Origin: Clostridia bacterium
GTDB taxonomy: Bacteria; Bacillota; Clostridia; Christensenellales; CAG-314
NCBI GenBank assembly: GCA_028710055.1
Contig: JAQUSX010000003.1
Coordinates: forward strand, 1-17,050
Direction of reading: 5' to 3'
Length of the DNA stretch: 17,050 nt
Shown here: in pieces, positions 1 to 6,535 of the stretch
How positions within the stretch are numbered: the stretch's first letter is position 1
Layout: every line of letters begins with the position of its first letter
Made by a program: the position numbers and the translations under genes
Notes under the pieces: generated by a model
Seen by the model: only the letters and a program-made list of their open reading frames with translations
Told to the model about the DNA's origin: nothing
Databases searched by the model: none

Positions 1-1
1 G

Positions 2-433
2 AATATTATTTTCAGCGGAAAAACCGGTACTGGAAAATCATATATCACAAACGCTATAGCAACCGCCCTTATGCAAAAACAAATTCCAGTATTGCTTTTA
101 ACATCTAACTCGTTATCAAAAAAACTTATTGATATATTTTTGTCAAAAGAAGACAGCGATGCGCTTGAAGAAGTTTTAATTCAACAGGAAGTGTTAATCA
201 TAGACGATTTAGGTTCAGAGCCATTGCGCAAAAACGTTACCGCCGAATATCTTTTATCTTTATTAAATGAAAGAATTTTTTACGGCAAAACTACGATAAT
301 CACTACGAATTTGGATTATCAAGACTTACAGAGTAGGTACAACGAAAGGCTAATGTCTAGACTTGCCGATAGCGAAAACTTTTACAGAATAGAACTCGTA
401 GGACCCGACAAACGCTTTAATCTTAAAAAATAA
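2..433 (+). CDS. DnaC/IstB-like AAA+ ATPase, 3' part only (5' end outside window)
   Basis: Partial gene: the frame is open from base 2 and the true start lies upstream, so the ATG at 71 is an internal methionine. The 143 visible residues begin inside the ATPase core. The Walker A loop GKTGTGKS is at visible residues 6-13, the Walker B strand VLIIDDLG at about 64-71, the sensor-1 strand TTIITTN at 97-103, and an arginine-rich segment (RYNERLMSRL, 112-121) sits where DnaC/DnaI proteins have the arginine finger. These proteins load the replicative helicase DnaB/DnaC onto DNA; IstB transposition helpers share the fold. The C-terminus resembles chromosomal DnaC/DnaI, and no IstA-type transposase gene is adjacent in the window, which favours the helicase loader. 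The cyclophilin gene follows 23 bases later with no terminator between, so the two are probably co-transcribed. Confidence 0.85.
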   Translation, partial: NIIFSGKTGTGKSYITNAIATALMQKQIPVLLLTSNSLSKKLIDIFLSKEDSDALEEVLIQQEVLIIDDLGSEPLRKNVTAEYLLSLLNERIFYGKTTIITTNLDYQDLQSRYNERLMSRLADSENFYRIELVGPDKRFNLKK

Positions 434-456
434 ATTAACTATAAAGGAGAAAATAA

Positions 457-942
457 ATGCAAAATCCGAACGTGACTATAATAATGGAAAACGGCGATGA
501 ACTGGTCGTTGAGCTTTATCCCGAACACGCGCCGATAACCGTAGCGAATTTTTTGGAATTAGTCGAAAAAAATTTCTATGACGGACTTATTTTTCATAGA
601 GTAATTGAAAACTTTATGATTCAAGGCGGCGATCCGACAGGTACGGGAAGCGGCGGTTCCGACAAGGAAATAAAAGGCGAATTCAGCTCAAACGGCGTAA
701 AAAACACGCTCAAACATACCGAAGGCGTAATAAGTATGGCTCGCTCAAACAATCCAAACAGCGCTTCCAGTCAGTTTTTTATTATGCATAAAACCTGCCC
801 CCATTTGGACGGAAGTTACGCCGCTTTCGGCAAAGTAATAAAAGGACAAGAAATTGTCGATAAAATCGCCACTACAAAGACCGACTCCTTTGACCGCCCA
901 AAAGCGGAACAAAAAATCAAAACGATAAAATTAATTAAATAA
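457..942 (+). CDS. Peptidyl-prolyl cis-trans isomerase, cyclophilin type
   Basis: 161-residue cytoplasmic cyclophilin with no signal peptide; it catalyses cis-trans isomerisation of X-Pro bonds and helps protein folding. Family landmarks are all present: FHRVI with catalytic Arg48, the FMIQGGDP segment (Phe53, Met54, Gln56) followed by a Gly-rich turn TGTGSGG, MARSNNPNSASSQFFI (95-109, with Gln106 and Phe108 lining the active site), and LDGSYAAFG (117-125). The position occupied by the cyclosporin-binding Trp in human CypA is His116 here, as in many bacterial members, so low cyclosporin affinity is expected. The start is fixed by AAAGGAG about 8 bases upstream. It lies 23 bases after the DnaC-like gene and is followed by a strong terminator. 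Confidence 0.95.
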   Translation: MQNPNVTIIMENGDELVVELYPEHAPITVANFLELVEKNFYDGLIFHRVIENFMIQGGDPTGTGSGGSDKEIKGEFSSNGVKNTLKHTEGVISMARSNNPNSASSQFFIMHKTCPHLDGSYAAFGKVIKGQEIVDKIATTKTDSFDRPKAEQKIKTIKLIK

Positions 943-955
943 ATTTAAACCCAAA

Positions 956-990
956 ACGCCCGTTTAATCGCTAAACGGGCGTCTTTTTTT
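956..990 (+). terminator. Intrinsic terminator after the cyclophilin gene
   Basis: A perfect 11-bp stem (ACGCCCGTTTA / TAAACGGGCGT) with a 5-base loop is followed by C and seven T residues. It starts 13 bases after the cyclophilin stop codon and ends the dnaC-like/cyclophilin transcript. Confidence 0.95.
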
Positions 991-999
991 CAAAAAGTA

Positions 1000-1028
1000 T
1001 TTACTCTTTTAGTGAAAAATGGTAAAAT
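1000..1028 (+). promoter_or_regulatory. Sigma-A promoter for the HU gene
   Basis: The -35 box TTTACT (1000-1005) and -10 box TAAAAT (1023-1028) are separated by 17 bases, with an extended -10 TG at 1020-1021. The predicted start of transcription is near 1035, about 23 bases before the HU start codon. It sits immediately after the preceding terminator, so HU is an independent unit. Confidence 0.75.
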
Positions 1029-1057
1029 AAGGCATAACCAAGTTAGGAGGACTCACA

Positions 1058-1327
1058 ATGAATAAAGCTGAATTTATCAAAGCTATCGCGGACCAATCGG
1101 GTTTGTCGATAAAAGACGCGGGCGCGGCGTTTGACGCTATGACGGAGGTTATCGCTAAAACGATCAAAAACGACAAAATTCAACTCTCTGGTTTCGGCAC
1201 GTTTGAACTCAAACACAAACCTGCCAGAGAAGGCATTAACCCCTTGACTAAACAGAAAATCAAAATTGCTGCTAGCAACACACCCGGACTAAAATTTGGT
1301 AAGTCTTACAAAGAAAAATTTAATTAA
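1058..1327 (+). CDS. hup: HU-family nucleoid DNA-binding protein
   Basis: 89 residues, the standard HU length. HU dimers bend and compact DNA by inserting two beta-arms into the minor groove. The family pattern is complete: the N-terminal helical pair (MNKAEFIKAIADQSGLS), GFGTFE (45-50) at the saddle, and the arm PAREGINPLTKQKIKI (55-70), whose Pro62 is the residue that intercalates between base pairs, then the C-terminal PGLKFGKSYKEKF. A TAGGAGGA ribosome binding site about 6 bases upstream sets the start. The gene has its own promoter (1000-1028) and terminator (1337-1373), in keeping with high monocistronic expression. HU rather than IHF is favoured by Gram-positive context and lack of an IHF subunit signature. 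Confidence 0.96.
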   Translation: MNKAEFIKAIADQSGLSIKDAGAAFDAMTEVIAKTIKNDKIQLSGFGTFELKHKPAREGINPLTKQKIKIAASNTPGLKFGKSYKEKFN

Positions 1328-1336
1328 CTTAATTTT

Positions 1337-1373
1337 AAAAAAGGAAACGTCGAAAACGGCGTTTTCTTTTTTT
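1337..1373 (+). terminator. Intrinsic terminator after the HU gene
   Basis: A 16-bp stem (1337-1352 with 1357-1372, two G:U pairs) is closed by an AAAA loop. Its lower part is an A-run pairing with the T-run, so the reverse complement could also terminate, although no gene converges on it from the right. It begins 9 bases after the stop codon. Confidence 0.9.
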
Positions 1374-1474
1374 ATCTCAAGAAAATTTGCGAAAAAAATA
1401 ATTATCGCCGTATAACGCAAGCGAATAAGGGGGAAAATTAATTAGGCAAAATATATATAGGAAACGGTAAAAAA

Positions 1475-2311
1475 ATGAAAAAAATTAAAATTATAATCTT
1501 AGCGATAACGGTAATAATTCTTGTTTTTGGGCTATGCTCGTGTACGAATGGAAATGACGAACTGGCAGCATTAAGGACGCAATTAAGTCAAGCCAATACA
1601 CAAATTTCGTCGCTTCAATCGGCTCTTGATGAGGCGAATGTATACAAACCCGAAAATTTTATCGATTGGGTGGAAAACGATAGCCAAATTTGGCGTACCG
1701 TTATGTACGGTTCGTTTTTGACCGACGCGGCGTCTGCACCGACTCAAAACGATATTCAGGCTATTTTGCATTACGCGTCGCTAGCCCCCACTTCAAACGG
1801 CAATGCCGATTATTTTTTGATTGCCGTGACCGACCCTGACGAACAGCGTAATATTATCGGTGAAGATTACGGCGCGGTTACCTCCTCTGGAACGGTCACT
1901 ATTCTTGTTTTGTCAGATAGATTATACAACTCCACCGTACGCGCGGACGGCGGCACTGTGGCTTGTCAACCCGACCGCGGATATTACGACGCGGGAATTG
2001 TGTCGGGCTATCTTAATACGGCGGCGTTATCGCTGGGTTACGGCACTAGGTTTTTTATGTCTATTTCTTTGCCAAAAGACAACGGTCAATTTGACAGCGG
2101 GGCGATAGGATACGACGTATTAAAATACGCTGAGAGCTTTCAATATGAAAACGGTTCTACGGGCGAAATGGTGAACGTATGCGGTAACTGCAAGTTTGTT
2201 TGCGCGATAGTCATCGGCACGGTGAATTTGCAGGCGGGCGCGGGCGTTACCGATACCGCTTATCCTGACAACTGGTCGATATGGATTCCGCCGCAGGAAG
2301 CGCAAAAATAA
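1475..2311 (+). CDS. Secreted lipoprotein with coiled coil and nitroreductase-like domain
   Basis: 278 residues. Seen: a basic N-terminus (MKKIK), a hydrophobic stretch 6-20 and lipobox LCSC, so Cys23 is the likely lipidated residue. Next comes a short heptad-rich segment (about 28-56) predicted to be a coiled coil or stalk. The nitroreductase/FMN-reductase fold occupies about 80-255: HYASLAPTSNGNADYFLIAV (99-118) matches the first FMN-binding segment, and DAGIVSGYLNTAALSLGYG (172-190) matches the helix and glycine turn near the flavin in this family. Family members transfer electrons from NAD(P)H via FMN, but outside the membrane NAD(P)H is not normally available, so partner and substrate are unknown. 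AGGAAA at 1459-1464 is a modest ribosome binding site. No terminator follows closely; the next one is at 2487. A Cys cluster (CGNC at 236-239, Cys243) sits near the C-terminus. Confidence 0.82.
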   Translation: MKKIKIIILAITVIILVFGLCSCTNGNDELAALRTQLSQANTQISSLQSALDEANVYKPENFIDWVENDSQIWRTVMYGSFLTDAASAPTQNDIQAILHYASLAPTSNGNADYFLIAVTDPDEQRNIIGEDYGAVTSSGTVTILVLSDRLYNSTVRADGGTVACQPDRGYYDAGIVSGYLNTAALSLGYGTRFFMSISLPKDNGQFDSGAIGYDVLKYAESFQYENGSTGEMVNVCGNCKFVCAIVIGTVNLQAGAGVTDTAYPDNWSIWIPPQEAQK

Positions 2312-2486
2312 AATCAAAAACGCACTCTTTAATCTATTGATTAAAATCAAGGCAATTATTAATAATTTAATATCTTTTATCGCTATATCTTTGCACAATT
2401 ATAATTTAACTTTTTATGAGAAATGTCAATTTTAAAGTTTAAAAGGTATCTATGAAGTAAATATTTGCAAATTTTTAGAGTTTAAT

Positions 2487-2521
2487 AAAAACGCTTGCTT
2501 TATTTACGCAAGCGTTTTTTT
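2487..2521 (+). terminator. Intrinsic terminator, 175 bases downstream of the lipoprotein gene
   Basis: A perfect 12-bp stem (AAAAACGCTTGC / GCAAGCGTTTTT) with a 9-base loop runs into seven T residues. It is the first plus-strand terminator after the lipoprotein gene and probably ends its long 3' untranslated region, unless a separate small transcript starts in between. Confidence 0.88.
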
Positions 2522-2594
2522 CTAATAACTAATTCGCGAAATATTGAGTTTTAAGGTCATTGCGAATTTCTTTATGACGTGTTGTCTATAATAA

Positions 2595-2626
2595 ATTTTA
2601 AAAATAATTTCGATTTTAAAAATAAT
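2595..2626. repeat. Two tandem 14-base AT-rich direct repeats, 18-base period
   Basis: ATTTTAAAAATAAT occurs at 2595-2608 and again at 2613-2626, both followed by T-rich sequence and CG. The repeat is low-complexity, and a chance or slippage origin is possible. It lies about 36 bases upstream of the msrC -35 box, where an UP element or regulator site could be. Confidence 0.5.
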
Positions 2627-2661
2627 ATTCGGCTTATTTAAAAAACAAAATCAAAAATAGA

Positions 2662-2690
2662 TTTACTTTCTGCTCAGCCGTATGTATAAT
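2662..2690 (+). promoter_or_regulatory. Sigma-A promoter for the msrC-like gene
   Basis: TTTACT (2662-2667) and a consensus TATAAT (2685-2690) are separated by exactly 17 bases. Transcription should begin near 2695-2697, leaving only about 12 bases before the ATG at 2709. The upstream in-frame ATG at 2682 overlaps this promoter and would not be in the mRNA, which decides the start codon of the gene. Confidence 0.8.
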
Positions 2691-2708
2691 AGATACGGAG
2701 AAAATAAA

Positions 2709-3176
2709 ATGAATAACGAATACGGATTATTATACCAACAACTCATATCAATGGTTGAAGATGAGCGGCATTTTATGCCCAATATTTCCAATACCTGCGC
2801 ATTGATATACGGCGGTATGAAAGATCTCAACTGGTGCGGATTTTATTTTATAATTGACGGCGAACTTGTGTTGTCGTCTTTTCAAGGTAAACCCGCCTGC
2901 GTGCGTATTCCTCTCGGCAAAGGCGTTTGCGGAACCGCCGCAATCCAAAACGAAACTTTGATTGTGGCTGACGTGCATGAATTTGACGGACATATTGCGT
3001 GCGACTGCGAAAGCAAGTCCGAAATAGTCGTACCCATTCGATATAACGGCAAAGTCATCGGCGTTTTTGACGTAGACAGTCCTATATACGGACGATTTAG
3101 CGCTTACGAAAAAGAGTTTTTTGAAAACGCCTGTGATTTATTGCAAAAAAGCTGCGATTTTGACAATTTTAAGTAA
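2709..3176 (+). CDS. msrC: Free methionine-(R)-sulfoxide reductase (fRMsr), GAF-domain enzyme
   Basis: 155 residues, a single GAF domain. fRMsr reduces free (not protein-bound) methionine-R-sulfoxide in the cytoplasm using a thiol relay. All three family cysteines are present with the E. coli spacing of 10 and 24 residues: Cys64 in QGKPACVRIP, Cys74 in GKGVCGTA and catalytic Cys98 in GHIACD. The diagnostic NW-x-GFY (41-46), DVHEF (88-92), SEIVVPI (104-110) and GVFDVDSP (118-125) segments are also there. I chose ATG 2709 because GGAG at 2697-2700 is 8 bases away and the alternative ATG at 2682 lies inside the promoter -10 region. The gene is monocistronic, with a weak terminator after it. Residues 99-100 (DC) add an extra non-family cysteine next to the active site. 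Confidence 0.94.
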   Translation: MNNEYGLLYQQLISMVEDERHFMPNISNTCALIYGGMKDLNWCGFYFIIDGELVLSSFQGKPACVRIPLGKGVCGTAAIQNETLIVADVHEFDGHIACDCESKSEIVVPIRYNGKVIGVFDVDSPIYGRFSAYEKEFFENACDLLQKSCDFDNFK

Positions 3177-3196
3177 AGTCTTATCGGGCTTTTTTT
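3175..3196 (+). terminator. Probable weak intrinsic terminator after msrC
   Basis: A 6-bp stem (AAAGTC with GGCTTT, one G:U pair) overlaps the stop codon and is followed by a run of seven T residues. The T-run is good but the stem is short, so read-through is possible. Confidence 0.5.
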
Positions 3197-3215
3197 ATGC
3201 TTTGAAATACGTCGT

Positions 3216-3244
3216 TTGACAGCGACGAAAATATATGATACAAA
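3216..3244 (+). promoter_or_regulatory. Candidate promoter for the aminotransferase gene
   Basis: A consensus TTGACA (3216-3221) is followed after 17 bases by TACAAA (3239-3244), which matches the -10 consensus at four of six positions. A better-looking TATGAT (3234-3239) is only 12 bases away and cannot pair with this -35 box. Confidence 0.45.
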
Positions 3245-3299
3245 CTAATTGCGGCAACGCGCTATTTTTATGCGCTGAAAAGAAAAAAGGAGAAACGAA

Positions 3300-4493
3300 A
3301 TGATTTCACAAGAAATGGCTAAGTTAGGCAAAAAAAGGTCGATTATCAGGGAGATTTTCGAGTATGGAAAAATTCGCAAAGCTGAAATAGGCGAAGAAAA
3401 CGTATTTGATTTCAGTATCGGCAATCCCAGCGTACCCGCCCCTGATTGTGTTAACGCGGAACTGACAAAAATTATCGCTGAAACGGATTCTATAAAACTT
3501 CACGGCTATACGTCCGCGCAAGGCGACTATATCACTCGTAAAGCCATCGCCGATTTTATAAACAAAACGGAAAACGCGTCGCTCGACCCGAATTTGATTT
3601 ATATGACGGTGGGAGCGGCTGCCGCTTTGACGATATGCTTTCACGCCATTACTCTGCCTCAAGATGAAATCATAGTTTTTTCTCCGTATTTTGCGGAATA
3701 CAAGGTTTTTATAGAAGGCGCTAACGCAAAATTTGTTGTTTCGCCCTCAGATAACAAAACTTTACTCCCCGATTACGAAATATTTAAGAGCAAAATTAAC
3801 GCTAACACTAAAGCGGTCGTAATAAATTCGCCAAACAACCCAAGCGGAGTTATTTATAAAGAAGACGTTATCATTAAACTTGCTGATATTTTGCGTGAAA
3901 AACAAAAAGAATATGGACATCCCATATATATCGTTTCCGACGAGCCTTACAGAGAATTGGTTTATGACGGCATAAAAGTGCCTTTCCTTACCAATTATTA
4001 TGAAAATTCGCTCGTTTGCTACTCATTTTCCAAGGTTTTATCGCTGCCTGGCGAAAGAATCGGTTACATAGCCGTCAATCCAAAAATGTCCGACGCATCG
4101 GAAATGTACGCGGCTATTTGCGGCGCGGGCAGAAGTCTGGGCTTTATTTGCGCTCCAAGCATTTTTCAAAAACTTATTCCGAATGTTTTAGGTCAAACAA
4201 GCGATATTAGCGTATATAAAGAAAACAGAGATATTTTATATAAGGCATTGACTGAATACGGATTCAGATGCGTTCACCCCGACGGAGCTTTTTACCTTTA
4301 TATTGAAACGCCAGAGCCGAATTCAATCGCTTTCGCCGAAAAAGCAAAAAAATATGAACTTCTTGTTGTGCCTGCAGATGATTTTGGCTCCAGCGGATTC
4401 GCGCGTATCGCATACTGCGTTACAACGGAGCAAATAAAAAAATCTTTACCTTATTTTAAAAAACTTGCTATCGATTACGGCTTAACAAAATAA
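3300..4493 (+). CDS. PLP-dependent class I/II aminotransferase (aspartate aminotransferase-like)
   Basis: 397 residues, the usual length for fold-type I aminotransferases, which move an amino group between an amino acid and a 2-oxo acid. Visible active-site elements: NSPNNPSG (176-183, with Asn180 contacting the PLP ring), VSDEPY (212-217, Asp214 paired with the pyridine nitrogen and Tyr217 with the PLP oxygen), SFSK with Schiff-base Lys245, GERIGY (251-256) and the carboxylate-binding Arg369 in FARIAY. A loop GAAAAL (105-110) binds the phosphate. Specificity cannot be read from these motifs; aspartate, alanine or aromatic amino acids are all possible. AGGAG at 3288-3292, 7 bases upstream, supports the start. 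It is a single-gene unit with a palindromic terminator facing the convergent M42 peptidase gene. Confidence 0.93.
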   Translation: MISQEMAKLGKKRSIIREIFEYGKIRKAEIGEENVFDFSIGNPSVPAPDCVNAELTKIIAETDSIKLHGYTSAQGDYITRKAIADFINKTENASLDPNLIYMTVGAAAALTICFHAITLPQDEIIVFSPYFAEYKVFIEGANAKFVVSPSDNKTLLPDYEIFKSKINANTKAVVINSPNNPSGVIYKEDVIIKLADILREKQKEYGHPIYIVSDEPYRELVYDGIKVPFLTNYYENSLVCYSFSKVLSLPGERIGYIAVNPKMSDASEMYAAICGAGRSLGFICAPSIFQKLIPNVLGQTSDISVYKENRDILYKALTEYGFRCVHPDGAFYLYIETPEPNSIAFAEKAKKYELLVVPADDFGSSGFARIAYCVTTEQIKKSLPYFKKLAIDYGLTK

Positions 4494-4523
4494 TTTCACA
4501 TATCTAAATATTTGAATAAAAAC

Positions 4524-4552
4524 AAATAACCGACTTAAAGTCGGTTATTTTA
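4524..4552. terminator. Bidirectional terminator between the convergent aminotransferase and M42 peptidase genes
   Basis: A perfect 13-base inverted repeat (4524-4536 and 4538-4550, core ACCGACTT / AAGTCGGT) has T-rich sequence on its plus-strand 3' side (TTTTATT) and GTTTTTATT on the minus-strand 3' side. It lies 30 bases after one stop codon and about 70 bases after the other, so it can serve both transcripts. Confidence 0.85.
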
Positions 4553-4619
4553 TTATATGAATATCTTATCATCTGTTCAATAAACGCTAAATACGCGGAT
4601 TTTGTCGAAAAAAAGGTTA

Positions 4620-5630
4620 TTAGTCTATATATTTATTTATAAGCTCATATGTATTTTTAATACCGTCTATATGAGTGCGTTCGTAGCCGTGCGAAGCGTA
4701 TACTCCGGAACCTATAAGACCGTGTCTGATATCTTTTCCTGCGTCAAGCGCGGCGTCGCCGTCCGAGCCGTAATAAGGATAAATGTCCACGGCGTAATCA
4801 AGCTTGTTTTCCTTGGCAAGGCGAATAAGCTTGGTGGTCATATCGTAGTTATATGGACCATGCGAATCTTTTGCGCAAATACTGACTTTTCTTTCGGTAC
4901 ATTCCAGTCCGTTGCCAACGCAGCCCATATCGACGCACAAAATTTCGTCTGCCTCAAAAGGCAAATTGGAGCAGCCGTGTCCGACTTCTTCATAGACGGT
5001 TATATATAAATAAACTTTTCTGGGCAAATTTATAACGTTGTCCGCAACGTGTTTCGCGTAACCAAGTAAAATAGCGACACTCATTTTGTCGTCTATAAAT
5101 CTGCTCTTAACGTAGCCGCTTTCCGTTACGACCGTTCTTGGATCAAAACACACAAAATCGCCTACCGATATGCCGAGTTTTTTTGTTTGCTCTTTGGAAT
5201 CCGAGATTTCGTCTAGTAAAATTTCGACATTATCAAAATCGCGGCAAGTTTTAGCGTAATCCGCGTTAACGTGCGAAGACGCGTTTACAAGCTGGCAGCA
5301 TCCGTCGTATACTTTGCCAAATCTTGTGAAAACTTTGCAATTTTCGGTTTCAATATTGTTTGCTTGAAGTCCGCCGATTCGGGTAATACGAAGCCTTCCA
5401 TTGCCTTTTATTTCTGCGACCATACCTCCAAGCGTGTCAATATGCGCCGCCAATACTATCGGGTTTCCGCTTCCGCCCAAGTCCGCAGCCACGCAGCCTT
5501 TTTTTGTTATCCAGGTTTTAAATCCCATATCTTCCAACTGTTTATGCGTATATTTAGCCGCTTCCTGAGTAAAGCCGCTCGGACTGTTGATTGCCGTGAG
5601 TTTTTTAAATTGTTCAAGTATGTATTTCAT
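4620..5630 (-). CDS. M42-family metallo-aminopeptidase
   Basis: 336 residues, close to the 340-360 usual for the M42 (glutamyl aminopeptidase/TET/cellulase M-like) family of large, cytoplasmic, dimetal peptidases that trim short peptides from the N-terminus. Candidate ligands and catalytic residues are visible in order: His63 and Asp65 in AAHIDTLG, Asp180 in RFIDDK (bridging), Glu214-Glu215 in VYEEVGHG (general base and ligand), Asp234 in CVDMG, and a C-terminal His (His314 or His320 in ASHGYERTH). The ASHGYERTH ending is a variant of the more usual HSPxE motif; I believe it marks a subfamily, and I cannot tell which His binds metal. A ribosome binding site AAGGAG 7 bases upstream and the promoter at 5652-5680 define the gene. 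Peptides imported by the nearby Opp system are plausible substrates. Confidence 0.92.
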   Translation of the reverse strand: MKYILEQFKKLTAINSPSGFTQEAAKYTHKQLEDMGFKTWITKKGCVAADLGGSGNPIVLAAHIDTLGGMVAEIKGNGRLRITRIGGLQANNIETENCKVFTRFGKVYDGCCQLVNASSHVNADYAKTCRDFDNVEILLDEISDSKEQTKKLGISVGDFVCFDPRTVVTESGYVKSRFIDDKMSVAILLGYAKHVADNVINLPRKVYLYITVYEEVGHGCSNLPFEADEILCVDMGCVGNGLECTERKVSICAKDSHGPYNYDMTTKLIRLAKENKLDYAVDIYPYYGSDGDAALDAGKDIRHGLIGSGVYASHGYERTHIDGIKNTYELINKYID

Positions 5631-5651
5631 AAATTTTCTCCTTACAAAGCT

Positions 5652-5680
5652 AGTATAATCTATTCAATAGCGCATGTAAA
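5652..5680 (-). promoter_or_regulatory. Sigma-A promoter for the M42 peptidase gene
   Basis: On the minus strand TTTACA (5680-5675) and TATACT (5657-5652) are 17 bases apart, with the likely transcription start near 5645 and the ribosome binding site right after it. The leader is therefore very short. Confidence 0.8.
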
Positions 5681-5826
5681 CCCAAAAACAGTTTATTTAA
5701 TTAAAAAAATTAAATGCAATGATTTTAGATTTTCTACCATTTTAAATAAAATTCGTTTTTGAAAATTTTTACATGAATCAATAGAGTGTTTGATTTTCTA
5801 TTTAATATTTTTATGCTTTTCAATAT

Positions 5827-5856
5827 AAAAAACCGACGAAAAATATGTCGATTTTT
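5827..5856 (-). terminator. Intrinsic terminator after the TetR-family gene
   Basis: On the minus strand a 10-bp stem (AAAAATCGAC / GTCGGTTTTT, one G:U pair) with a 9-base loop ends in six T residues, 31 bases after the regulator's stop codon. It separates the regulator from the M42 peptidase gene. The remaining bases 5681-5826 are AT-rich with nothing I can name. Confidence 0.85.
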
Positions 5857-5887
5857 CATATGTAAATATGTTCACTCTTAAATATTT

Positions 5888-6460
5888 TTATTGGCGGTAT
5901 CCATTAAACAATAATTCTCTAATAAGCTCATATTTTTGTATCGAATTCGCCAGTCTGCCGTCCGCCACTTGTATAACGTAATATGCGACGCTTTCTATAA
6001 TATTTCCCCAAATTACGGCGTAATCATTATCCGATAAGGTGTTTTTCAGGCTCTTTTTCGTTATTATATTTTTGCATATATCTATTTGCTTTTTCGTCGG
6101 TTTTACGTCGGAAACGCACCTTCCGCTATAGCGGTAATTGCAAAAATATTTTGCGTTATCCACGTTTTCGACAAGTTTCCCGAAAAAAACGTTCCATTTT
6201 TCGTCTGTTAGAGTATTATCTCTTAACGAGTTTTCAATAAATTTTTCTATGATATTGTTTGTCCAATCAAAAACGTATCTATAGGCCTGTAAAAGCAAAT
6301 TTTGCTTGTTCTTAAAATATACAAAAACGGTAGCATCGGTAACATCGCAAACATCGGCTATTTTCCTTGCGGTTACGCTTTCCATCCCTTCCCTAGCGCC
6401 GATTTTTATCGTAGTTTTTAGGATACAATCGCTCATATTAAACAACATCCGTCTTGCCAT
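5888..6460 (-). CDS. TetR-family transcriptional regulator under riboswitch control
   Basis: 190 residues, typical TetR length. The N-terminal HTH is clear: a first helix followed by GMESVTARKIADVCDVTDAT (25-44) and VFVYFKNKQNLL (45-56), the usual TetR recognition helix and the YF-K-K-LL signature. The C-terminal ligand-binding domain (about 60-190) is poorly conserved, as usual, so the inducer is unknown. The frame stays open upstream to 6673, but the start is the ATG at 6460: AAAGGAG lies 6-7 bases before it, the TetR domain begins here, and the upstream DNA is a riboswitch. The promoter at 6645-6673 gives it a leader of about 180 bases. It lies on the same strand just downstream of the MFS exporter and acetyltransferase genes, so they are candidate targets. 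It has its own terminator. Confidence 0.9.
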   Translation of the reverse strand: MARRMLFNMSDCILKTTIKIGAREGMESVTARKIADVCDVTDATVFVYFKNKQNLLLQAYRYVFDWTNNIIEKFIENSLRDNTLTDEKWNVFFGKLVENVDNAKYFCNYRYSGRCVSDVKPTKKQIDICKNIITKKSLKNTLSDNDYAVIWGNIIESVAYYVIQVADGRLANSIQKYELIRELLFNGYRQ

Positions 6461-6474
6461 ATTTTCTCCTTTGC

Positions 6475-6507
6475 AAAACAAAAATAGGATGCAGTCGCAT
6501 CCTATTT
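6475..6507 (-). terminator. Riboswitch expression platform: intrinsic terminator in the regulator's leader
   Basis: On the minus strand a perfect 11-bp stem (AAATAGGATGC / GCATCCTATTT) with loop GACT is followed by TTTTTGTTTT. It ends only about 14 bases before the regulator's start codon. Its 5' arm and loop (6499-6492, TGCGACTG) can instead pair with the 3' strand of the upstream aptamer (6544-6537, CAGTTGCG, including two G:U pairs), giving an antiterminator. A TetR operator role for this palindrome is a less likely alternative. Confidence 0.88.
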
Positions 6508-6535
6508 CCGTGTAAATATCTTTAGTATTATATAA

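Larger units (their letters stand above)
2312..2661. other. AT-rich intergenic region without a recognisable gene
   Basis: About 350 bases between the lipoprotein gene and the msrC promoter. It contains one clear terminator (2487-2521) and a tandem AT-rich repeat (2595-2626). A weak promoter-like pair, TTGCAC at 2391-2396 and TTATGA at 2414-2419 spaced by 17, precedes that terminator, so a short transcript of roughly 100 bases is possible but not supported by any recognised RNA motif. No open frame with a ribosome binding site is seen. Confidence 0.6.

Noticed and set aside
2..433. IstB transposition helper, hence an insertion sequence at the left edge
   Set aside because: No transposase gene or terminal inverted repeat is visible, and a housekeeping cyclophilin gene follows in the same transcript. 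A DnaC-like helicase loader is simpler, although the N-terminal part that would decide is outside the window.
2682..2708. Nine-codon longer N-terminus for the msrC-like protein
   Set aside because: The ATG at 2682 overlaps a consensus -10 box and has no ribosome binding site; GGAG at 2697-2700 points to ATG 2709.
5681..5826. Inverted repeat TTTAATT/AATTAAA in the gap between the regulator and the M42 peptidase gene
   Set aside because: Pure A/T low-complexity sequence; the short stem is expected by chance at this base composition.
6482..6507. 26-base palindrome as a TetR operator for autoregulation
   Set aside because: It is directly followed by a T-rich tract on the transcribed strand and lies after a riboswitch aptamer with which it can exchange pairing. 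A terminator explains all of this; an operator role remains only a secondary possibility.
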